Positions 6,827-11,274 of a stretch of 11,274 nucleotides of DNA are shown one piece after another. How positions within the stretch are numbered: position 1 is the first letter of the stretch; every line of letters begins with the position of its first letter. The notes under the pieces are model-generated. The model was not told where the DNA came from. It saw nothing but the letters and a program-made list of their open reading frames with translations, and searched no databases. The translations under genes were made by a program, and so were the position numbers. The stretch covers positions 1 through 11,274 of the forward strand of contig JANPLZ010000052.1 of assembly GCA_031422555.1 (NCBI GenBank), written 5' to 3'. The DNA comes from JANNAT01 sp031422555. Lineage in GTDB: Bacteria; Pseudomonadota; Alphaproteobacteria; Rhodobacterales; Rhodobacteraceae.

Positions 6827-7723
6827 ATGACCGTTTCGATGACCGGATTTGCCGCCGCCAAAGGCGAAGGGGCAGGCTATGCCTGGGCGTGGGATATCCG
6901 GTCGGTCAATGCCAAGGGCCTTGATCTGCGCCTGCGGCTGCCTGAATGGATCGACGGGTTGGAGGCTGCGGTGCGCGCCGATCTGGGCCGGGCGGTGCAG
7001 CGCGGCAATGTCAGCCTGTCGTTGAAACTGGCGCGAAACGGGGCCGAGGGTGGCGAAGGGCTGGCGGTGAATGCGGGGGTTTTGGGCGATGTGTTGCGCG
7101 CCTTGGCCGCTATCGAAGACGCGGCAATGGCCAGCGGGGTGACGCTGGGCCAGCCGACCAGCGCCGATGTGCTGGCGTTTCGCGGCGTGCTGGAAACCGC
7201 CGGCGCCGATCCTGATACAGCGCCGTTGCGCGCGGCCATCCTTGAAGGTCTGCCCGCCCTGATCGCCGACTTCCAAGCGATGCGCGCGGCTGAAGGAGCG
7301 GCTTTGGCGCTGGTGATTGCGGCCCAACTGGCGCAGATTGACGCGCTGACCCGCACGGCATCCGAACAGGCCGCCGCCCGACGTGACGCTGTGGCCGACC
7401 AGATGCGCGACGCCGTGGCCAAGGTTCTGGCGCAAACCGATGCTATTGACGAAGCCCGCCTTGCGCAGGAACTGGCGCTGATTGGCGTCAAGACCGATGT
7501 CACCGAAGAACTGGACCGGTTGCTGGCGCATGTCGAAGCCGCCCGCAGTCTGCTTGCAGGGCCGGGCCAGATCGGGCGCAAATTTGATTTTCTGATGCAG
7601 GAATTCATGCGCGAAGCCAATACCTTGTGTGCCAAATCGCAATCACTGGCGCTGACGCGCGTAGGACTTGACCTGAAGACGGTGATAGATCAGATGCGCG
7701 AACAAGTTCAGAACGTGGAATAG
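6827..7723 (+). CDS. yicC: YicC-family endoribonuclease-like protein
   Basis: The product is 298 aa from ATG at 6827, which has AGGAG 6 nt upstream. The ATG at 6824 and a GTG at 6752 are also in frame, but the family begins with a short lead into 'SMTGFA', as here (MTVSMTGFA). The N-terminal domain covers MTGFAAAKGEG to LSLKLAR, with the usual 'RSVNAKGLDLRLRLP'. The C-terminal DUF1732 domain has 'GRKFDFLMQEFMREANTLCAKS' and ends '...LDLKTVIDQMREQVQNVE', both diagnostic. The E. coli YicC and Bacillus YloC homologues are endoribonucleases, with YicC acting on the small RNA RyhB, so a cytoplasmic role in RNA turnover is expected. It is followed by gmk after 3 nt, a widely conserved pairing. Confidence 0.92.
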   Translation: MTVSMTGFAAAKGEGAGYAWAWDIRSVNAKGLDLRLRLPEWIDGLEAAVRADLGRAVQRGNVSLSLKLARNGAEGGEGLAVNAGVLGDVLRALAAIEDAAMASGVTLGQPTSADVLAFRGVLETAGADPDTAPLRAAILEGLPALIADFQAMRAAEGAALALVIAAQLAQIDALTRTASEQAAARRDAVADQMRDAVAKVLAQTDAIDEARLAQELALIGVKTDVTEELDRLLAHVEAARSLLAGPGQIGRKFDFLMQEFMREANTLCAKSQSLALTRVGLDLKTVIDQMREQVQNVE

Positions 7724-7726
7724 AAC

Positions 7727-8359
7727 ATGGCGCGGCGTGGAGTTTTGCTGATCCTGTCCTCGCCTTCGGGTGCGGGTAAATCGACGCTGGCGCGGCGTTT
7801 GATGGACTGGGATGCCAGCCTGAAATTTTCGGTCTCGGCCACGACGCGCGCGCCGCGCGACAGCGAAGTGGACGGGCGTGAATATTTCTTTGTCACCAAA
7901 CCGCGCTTTGCCGCCATGGTGGCCGCCGGTGACATGCTGGAACACGCGGAAGTGTTTGAAAACCTTTACGGATCGCCAAAACCGCCGGTGGTTCAGGCGA
8001 TGGAAAACGGCCGCGATGTGCTGTTTGATATTGATTGGCAGGGCGGCCAGCAGATCAAACAGGCGATGCGCGACGATGTGGTGTCGATCTTTATCCTGCC
8101 GCCGTCGATTGCCGATCTGGAGTCCCGCCTGCGCGGGCGCGGGCAGGATTCCGACAGCGTTATCGCGGCGCGGATGGCGAAAAGCCGCAGCGAGATCAGC
8201 CATTGGCCGGAATACGATTATGTATTGATAAATCAAGACCTTGCAACGGCTTTTGAAGAATTGAAATCAATAGTCATTGCCGAGAGGTTAAAGCGGGATC
8301 GTCAACCTGATCTGACCGGATTTGTCCGCGGCCTTAATCAGGAATTTGACCTTCGATGA
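7727..8359 (+). CDS. gmk: Guanylate kinase
   Basis: This 210-aa enzyme transfers phosphate from ATP to GMP, giving GDP for GTP, dGTP and (p)ppGpp supply. Visible are the P-loop SPSGAGKST (12-20), the GMP-binding region SATTRAPRDSEVDGREYFF (37-55), 'LEHAEVFENLYGSP' (71-84) and 'VLFDIDWQGG' (98-107), plus the LID-region arginines around 'RLRGRGQDS'. All are typical and the length is normal. The start lies 3 nt after the yicC stop with only a weak GTGGA ribosome site, so it is probably translated by coupling to yicC. Its stop overlaps the next gene's start as ATGA (8356-8359). Confidence 0.96.
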   Translation: MARRGVLLILSSPSGAGKSTLARRLMDWDASLKFSVSATTRAPRDSEVDGREYFFVTKPRFAAMVAAGDMLEHAEVFENLYGSPKPPVVQAMENGRDVLFDIDWQGGQQIKQAMRDDVVSIFILPPSIADLESRLRGRGQDSDSVIAARMAKSRSEISHWPEYDYVLINQDLATAFEELKSIVIAERLKRDRQPDLTGFVRGLNQEFDLR

Positions 8360-8874
8360 TTTATGCGCTGGATGGTATCGCCCCGCAAGTTGCCGCCGAT
8401 GCCTGGGTGGCGGACACGGCGGTGTTGATTGGCCGGGTGGTGTTGGCAGCACAAGCCAATATCTGGTTTGGCGCGGTGTTGCGCGGCGACAACGAGCCGA
8501 TTGTGATTGGGGCGGGATCAAATGTGCAGGAAAACGCCGTGTTGCACACCGATATGGGGTTTCCGCTGACCATCGGGGCAAGCTGCACGATCGGCCATAA
8601 GGCGATGCTGCATGGCTGCACCATCGGGGCGGGCAGTTTGATCGGGATGAACGCTTGTGTGCTGAACGGCGCGCAGATTGGCGCAGGTTGTCTGATCGGG
8701 GCGGGGGCGTTGATCACCGAAGGCAAGGTGATTCCGGATGGCAGTCTGGTGATGGGCAGCCCGGGCCGGGTGGTGCGGTTGCTGGACAGCGATGCGCAAA
8801 TGCTGCTGTTGCAATCGGCGGATCGCTATTGCGCCAACGCGCGGCGGTTTGCCAAGGGGTTGCGTCAGATTTAG
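8356..8874 (+). CDS. Gamma-class carbonic anhydrase family protein (hexapeptide repeat)
   Basis: This 172-aa left-handed beta-helix protein resembles YrdA, PaaY and CaiE. Repeating I/V-G-x-x hexapeptides run from about residue 22 to 137 (e.g. IGAGSNVQENAVLHTD, IGASCTIG, IGAGSLIG, IGAGCLIG). The three zinc-ligand histidines of gamma carbonic anhydrases are present as His64 (VLHTD), His81 and His86 (IGHKAMLHGC), and WFGAVLRGD (37-45) is the classic trimer/active-site motif. The Glu residues of the Methanosarcina Cam acidic loop are not evident, as is usual in the bacterial subgroup, so CO2 hydration is possible but unproven; an acyltransferase-like or thioesterase-like role is the alternative. 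Its start overlaps the gmk stop by 4 nt, giving translational coupling. Confidence 0.92.
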   Translation: MIYALDGIAPQVAADAWVADTAVLIGRVVLAAQANIWFGAVLRGDNEPIVIGAGSNVQENAVLHTDMGFPLTIGASCTIGHKAMLHGCTIGAGSLIGMNACVLNGAQIGAGCLIGAGALITEGKVIPDGSLVMGSPGRVVRLLDSDAQMLLLQSADRYCANARRFAKGLRQI

Positions 8875-8892
8875 CGCCAGAGACACCCCATG

Positions 8893-8917
8893 AAAAAGGG
8901 GGCCAATCGGCCCCCTT
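8893..8917 (-). terminator. Intrinsic terminator of the DUF1127 gene, shared with the convergent operon
   Basis: AAGGGGGCC / GGCCCCCTT is a perfect 9-bp stem (8896-8917) with a 4-nt loop. Read on the minus strand it ends in a run of T, the classic Rho-independent form, 36 nt after the DUF1127 stop. On the plus strand it lies 21 nt after the carbonic anhydrase stop but has only two T, so it should work mainly for the minus strand. Confidence 0.8.
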
Positions 8918-8952
8918 ACGGTCATAAGTGGTGAATTTCGGTATCCGCGGGA

Positions 8953-9114
8953 TTAACCCCAGACGGCCTTGTGGGCGATCTGGTGGGCGTCCTCGGGGAA
9001 GATACCCAGATCAAGCGCGATGTAACGGGGCATGGCGGCAATCTCGTCACGGGTTTGACGATAAAGCGCGCGCTTTGCTGCGTTTGCACGGTAGTGGGCG
9101 ATCATATTCAACAT
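8953..9114 (-). CDS. DUF1127 small protein
   Basis: The product is 53 aa from ATG at 9114. A longer in-frame ORF from 9225 exists, but the 9114 start has an AAAGGA ribosome site 5-6 nt upstream and gives a typical DUF1127 length. The N-terminal helix is basic (AHYRANAAKRALYRQTRDEIAAMP). The DUF1127 core follows as 'RYIALDLGIFPEDAHQIAHKAVWG', matching the family's L-x-D-L/I-G-I pattern. Arginine-rich DUF1127 proteins are abundant in alphaproteobacteria; CcaF1 of Rhodobacter sphaeroides binds RNA and affects sRNA maturation and turnover, and Agrobacterium members affect phosphate and carbon metabolism. An RNA-related cytoplasmic role is plausible but unproven here. It is flanked by an intrinsic terminator and an unusual upstream region. 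Confidence 0.87.
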   Translation of the reverse strand: MLNMIAHYRANAAKRALYRQTRDEIAAMPRYIALDLGIFPEDAHQIAHKAVWG

Positions 9115-9220
9115 GGTTTTTCCTTTCATCTGCGATGGTTGGCCCGAATGGCTTTTCCCTTTCGCATAATCAGGATATGGTATTGCTGCAGATGCACACA
9201 ACCAACAATGCCGCCTTGCA

Positions 9221-9241
9221 GCCATGCGTTTGGCGCATGGC
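9221..9241. repeat. Perfect 8-bp inverted repeat upstream of DUF1127
   Basis: GCCATGCG (9221-9228) and CGCATGGC (9234-9241) flank a 5-nt spacer. It lies 107 nt upstream of the DUF1127 start and abuts the palindrome at 9242-9259. It could be an operator or, if transcribed, a leader hairpin; no T-run follows on either strand, so it is not a terminator. Confidence 0.55.
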
Positions 9242-9259
9242 TATGTCAATTATGACATA
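9242..9259. promoter_or_regulatory. Operator-like palindrome TATGTCA-N4-TGACATA
   Basis: This is a perfect 7-bp inverted repeat around ATTA, AT-rich and of a size typical for a dimeric regulator site. On the minus strand it contains TTGACA (9249-9244), a perfect -35 hexamer pointing to DUF1127, but no good -10 lies 16-18 nt on. It does not match CRP/FNR (TTGAT-N4-ATCAA) or PpsR (TGT-N12-ACA) sites. The palindrome is certain; its function is inferred. Confidence 0.4.
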
Positions 9260-9317
9260 ACTGTGACGGGGTGCGTGCAATAAAAAAAGTCATGTGCAGA
9301 CAAACGCGCAGTTACGA

Positions 9318-9384
9318 CCCGGCGCAGGCCGGGGCCTCTGTTTTGTCTGCCCATGTCTCAGAGGCCCCGGATCAAGTCCGGGGC
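9318..9384. repeat. REP-like doublet (BIME-like) downstream of gap
   Basis: Two GC-rich palindromes face each other: GCCCCGGA / TCCGGGGC (9364-9384, loop TCAAG) and CCCGGC / GCCGGG (9318-9333, loop GCAG). Their inner flanks also form a perfect 12-bp inverted repeat, CCGGGGCCTCTG (9329-9340) with CAGAGGCCCCGG (9359-9370), which competes with the two local hairpins. The first palindrome shares its core with the one at 5831-5853. It begins 35 nt after the gap stop and probably caps the 3' end of gap mRNA. Confidence 0.7.
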
Positions 9385-9418
9385 ACGGCTGCGCTGGCGG
9401 CGCGGCAGTGAAAAACGC

Positions 9419-10420
9419 CTAGATCAGTTTTCCCATCGCCACAGCCGTATCGGCCATCCGGTTGGAAAAGCCCCATTCATTGTCATACCAGGTCAGAATC
9501 CGCACCATGGTGCCATCCATCACCTTGGTCTGGTCCATGTGAAAGATCGACGAATGCGGATCATGGTTGAAATCGGAACTGACATTCGGCTGATCGGTAT
9601 AGCCCAGAATGCCCTTCAAGCGGCCATTGGCGGCGGTGCGGATCGCGTCGTTGATCTCTTCAACCGACGTTGTGCGCGCGGCTTCAAACACCAGATCCAC
9701 CACCGACACATTCGGCGTTGGCACCCGGATGGCGACGCCGTCCAGCTTGCCCTTCAGTTCCGGCAACACCAGACCCACGGCTTTGGCCGCCCCGGTTGAG
9801 GTGGGGATCATGTTCAGCGCCGCCGCCCGGGCGCGATAAAGATCCTTGTGCATCGTGTCCAGCGTTGGCTGATCCCCGGTATAGCTGTGGATGGTGGTCA
9901 TGAAACCGCGGGTGATGCCGACGGTCTGGTTCAACACTTGCGCCACCGGAGACAGGCAGTTGGTGGTGCAAGACGCGTTCGAGACGATCAGATCGGCGGC
10001 GGTCAGCGTGTCGTGGTTCACCCCGTAGACGATGGTTTTATCCGCCCCCGCAGACGGCGCCGATACCAGCACCCGCGAGGCGCCGTTTTCCAGATGCACC
10101 ACGGCCTTTTCCTTGTCGGTGAAAATCCCGGTGCATTCCAGCACGATATCGACATGCGCCCAAGGCAGATCGGCGGGGTTTTTTATCGCCGTGACGTCAA
10201 TCGGGCCGCGGCCTGCGTCAATCGTGCTGGCGGTGGTGGTCACCACACCCGGAAAGCGGCCATGCACCGAATCAAACCGCAGCAAATGCGCGTTGGTCTC
10301 TACCGGCCCCAGATCATTGATCGCCACCACCTGAATGTCGGTGCGCCCCGATTCAATGATCGCGCGCAACACATTGCGCCCGATGCGTCCGAACCCGTTG
10401 ATTGCAACTTTGACGGCCAT
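9419..10420 (-). CDS. gap: Type I glyceraldehyde-3-phosphate dehydrogenase
   Basis: The product is 333 aa from ATG at 10420, which has AAGGAG 6 nt upstream; an in-frame ATG at 10474 would add 18 unrelated residues and run through the upstream operator. The enzyme catalyses the reversible, NAD(P)-linked oxidation and phosphorylation of glyceraldehyde 3-phosphate to 1,3-bisphosphoglycerate in glycolysis and gluconeogenesis. The Rossmann motif INGFGRIGR (7-15) is present, with AINDL (33-37) at the cofactor-ribose position, which suggests NAD preference. The catalytic SNASCTTN has Cys151, and His178 lies in TIHSYTGDQ. Substrate-binding 'STGAAKAVG' and 'RVPTPNVSVVDL' and the C-terminal 'WYDNEWGFSNRM' are intact. 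It sits 92 nt downstream of the small membrane protein gene, with a LacI-type operator between them. Confidence 0.96.
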   Translation of the reverse strand: MAVKVAINGFGRIGRNVLRAIIESGRTDIQVVAINDLGPVETNAHLLRFDSVHGRFPGVVTTTASTIDAGRGPIDVTAIKNPADLPWAHVDIVLECTGIFTDKEKAVVHLENGASRVLVSAPSAGADKTIVYGVNHDTLTAADLIVSNASCTTNCLSPVAQVLNQTVGITRGFMTTIHSYTGDQPTLDTMHKDLYRARAAALNMIPTSTGAAKAVGLVLPELKGKLDGVAIRVPTPNVSVVDLVFEAARTTSVEEINDAIRTAANGRLKGILGYTDQPNVSSDFNHDPHSSIFHMDQTKVMDGTMVRILTWYDNEWGFSNRMADTAVAMGKLI

Positions 10421-10459
10421 GGCAGACTCCTTTTTGACATGCGCGGTTTTGGCGCGAAT

Positions 10460-10473
10460 TGTTAGCGGTAACA
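10460..10473. promoter_or_regulatory. LacI-type operator upstream of gap (CceR-like)
   Basis: TGTTAGCGGTAACA has perfect TGTTA / TAACA arms around a central CG-containing tetranucleotide, as in LacI/GalR-family operators. It lies 40-53 nt upstream of the gap ATG, where it could overlap or directly follow the promoter. In Rhodobacter, the LacI-family regulator CceR controls central carbon genes through a site of this general form, as I recall it. The palindrome is seen; the regulator is inferred. Confidence 0.55.
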
Positions 10474-10512
10474 TCCGCTATTTGGCATCAATCGCAAGCG
10501 CTGATCGGTAGT

Positions 10513-10656
10513 TTAGCGCCAAAAGGCAAGGTATTCGATGACATAAACCAGTTTTTTCAGCATAAATATCGACGCCATGCCACCGTTCAGCGCCACATCA
10601 GCCCCAATGGCTGCGATGATCAGGCAGGCCAATACCGCAGCAATCTGATTGGTCAA
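10513..10656 (-). CDS. 47-aa single-helix membrane protein upstream of gap, TTG start
   Basis: The sequence is read as (M)TNQIAAVLACLIIAAIGADVALNGGMASIF..., ending EYLAFWR. Residues about 5-19 are one strongly hydrophobic helix, followed by a short polar turn (DVALNGG) and a second amphipathic segment (IFMLKKLVYVIEYLAFWR). The reading frame stays open far upstream, but the stretch before TTG at 10656 is Ala/Pro-rich and non-family-like. No ATG is suitably placed, and GGGGG lies 6 nt before the TTG. I recall short proteins of this shape (MTN..., ending E-x-L-A-F-W-R) next to gap in Rhodobacterales, sometimes mislabelled as GAPDH; that memory is the main support. Function is unknown. It is probably an inner-membrane protein cotranscribed with gap. 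Confidence 0.65.
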   Translation of the reverse strand: MTNQIAAVLACLIIAAIGADVALNGGMASIFMLKKLVYVIEYLAFWR

Positions 10657-10810
10657 AACCGGCCCCCGGATAAAGTCGGGCAACGCCCGCGCATGGTGTT
10701 GCCATATACTCGCAGTTTGCGGCCGATAGAAAGCCCAAGCTGTCGGCGCGGGCTTGGCCTTTGCCGCGATCTGCGCCTTAATGATCTTTGGCGCAAACCA
10801 TGGGGCAGGC

Positions 10811-11274
10811 ATGAGCGGTTTACTGGCATTGTTAGACGATGTGGCAGCGATTGCCAAAGTGGCGGCGGCCTCGATTGATGACATCGCGGCGGCGGCGGCA
10901 AAGGCGGGGGCCAAGGCAGCGGGCGTGGTGATTGATGATGCGGCGGTGACGCCGAAATATGTGCATGGCTTTGAAGCCAAACGCGAATTGCCGATCATTT
11001 ACCGCATTGCTAAAGGGTCGTTGAAAAACAAGCTGATTGTTTTGCTGCCCGCTTTATTGGCGCTGAACCATTTTTTGCCCCAGGCGATCACGCCTTTGCT
11101 GATGATCGGCGGGGCCTATCTGTGCTTTGAAGGCGCGGAAAAGGTGTTTCATGTGCTGTTCCCCCATGCCGATGCAGAAGTCGCACAGGATTTTGACACC
11201 AAAGACCCGACGCACCTGGAGGAAGAAAAGATTGCAGGCGCGATCAAGACCGATTTCATCTTGTCAGCCGAGAT
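10811..11274 (+). CDS. DUF808/YedI-family inner membrane protein, 3' end cut by window edge
   Basis: About 154 residues are visible and the frame is open to the window's end. The start at 10811 (MSGLLALLDDVAAIAKVAAASIDDIAAAAAKAGAKAAGVVIDD) is the family's standard opening, and 'AVTPKYVHGFEAKRELPIIYRIAKGSLKNKLIVLLPALLALNHFLPQAITPLLMIGGAYLCFEGAEKV' matches the first DUF808 transmembrane region. GGGG lies 5 nt before the start; the ATG at 10799 is out of frame and soon stops. The family (E. coli YedI) is a multi-pass inner-membrane protein of unknown function. It is divergent from the small membrane protein/gap unit across 154 nt, in which I see no convincing promoter. Confidence 0.92.
   Translation, partial: MSGLLALLDDVAAIAKVAAASIDDIAAAAAKAGAKAAGVVIDDAAVTPKYVHGFEAKRELPIIYRIAKGSLKNKLIVLLPALLALNHFLPQAITPLLMIGGAYLCFEGAEKVFHVLFPHADAEVAQDFDTKDPTHLEEEKIAGAIKTDFILSAE

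Larger units (their letters stand above)
9115..9418. other. 304-nt intergenic region between gap and the DUF1127 gene
   Basis: No credible gene is present. From the DUF1127 side it holds the leader with the ribosome site (about 9117-9125), a weak promoter candidate on the minus strand (TTGTGT, 18-nt spacer, TATCCT, roughly 9204-9175), two abutting perfect inverted repeats (9221-9259), an A7 run (9282-9288, T7 on the minus strand), and a REP-like doublet (9318-9384) just past the gap stop. Confidence 0.6.

Noticed and set aside
6734..7642. Long minus-strand ORFs opposite yicC (302 and 252 aa)
   Set aside because: YicC on the plus strand is diagnostic throughout; the antisense frames are His/Gln/Arg- or Ser/Ala-rich shadows.
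9242..9259. Reading the TATGTCA-N4-TGACATA palindrome as an FNR, CRP or PpsR site
   Set aside because: Arm sequence and spacing differ from TTGAT-N4-ATCAA, TGTGA-N6-TCACA and TGT-N12-ACA.
8928..9260. Plus-strand 110-aa and 94-aa ORFs over the DUF1127 gene
   Set aside because: They are antisense to DUF1127, have no ribosome site, and cross the palindromic upstream region without resembling a protein family.
9419..9799. Plus-strand ORFs opposite gap (also 9848-10465)
   Set aside because: They are shadow frames of a highly conserved GAPDH coding sequence.
10731..10757. Possible hairpins AAGCCC/GGGCTT or CCAAGC/GCTTGG between the small membrane protein and DUF808 genes
   Set aside because: The stems are only 6 bp with long loops, compete with each other and have no T-run; likely chance in GC-rich DNA.

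Overview
The window looks like a chromosomal segment from an alphaproteobacterium of the Rhodobacterales (Rhodobacter/Roseobacter type). This is inferred from the protein styles (LivG/LivF/LivK, class II DAHP synthase, a PAS_5-type protein, a DUF1127 mini-protein, the yicC-gmk pair), the GC-rich third codon positions and the GC-rich palindromic repeats. I see no phage, transposase, CRISPR, rRNA or tRNA. Almost everything is ordinary core-genome content.

Layout. 1-2993 (minus strand): a branched-chain amino acid type ABC importer run, livK (binding protein) -> livG -> livF -> a small secreted Cys-containing protein cut by the window edge. No permease gene is in the window. 3266-4291 (minus): a GlxA-type AraC-family regulator (GATase1-like plus AraC HTH). 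4446-5816 (plus): class II DAHP synthase, the entry step of aromatic amino acid synthesis, divergent from the regulator. 5817-6008: an intergenic stretch with a REP-like palindrome. 6009-6653 (minus): a PAS_5-like single-domain protein. 6827-8874 (plus): a compact operon of yicC (RNA metabolism), gmk (guanylate kinase) and a gamma-class carbonic anhydrase-like hexapeptide protein, with a 3-nt gap and then an ATGA overlap. 8953-9114 (minus): a 53-aa DUF1127 protein with an intrinsic terminator at its end. 9419-10420 (minus): glyceraldehyde-3-phosphate dehydrogenase. 10513-10656 (minus): a 47-aa one-helix membrane protein with an apparent TTG start. 10811-end (plus): a DUF808/YedI-type membrane protein, truncated by the window.

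How the parts fit. The liv genes form one transcriptional unit, with a strong hairpin after the binding-protein gene that may set a high binding-protein to ATPase ratio. The yicC-gmk-carbonic anhydrase genes look translationally coupled. gap has a clean LacI-type palindrome upstream (TGTTAGCGGTAACA), which suggests control by a carbon-status regulator such as CceR.

The least explained DNA is the 304-nt interval between gap and the DUF1127 gene. It holds two REP-like palindromes facing each other, with mutually exclusive pairings, and two back-to-back perfect inverted repeats just upstream of DUF1127. I did not find a convincing new multi-gene system. The most interesting leads are these regulatory repeats and the two small proteins (secreted, and single-helix membrane).
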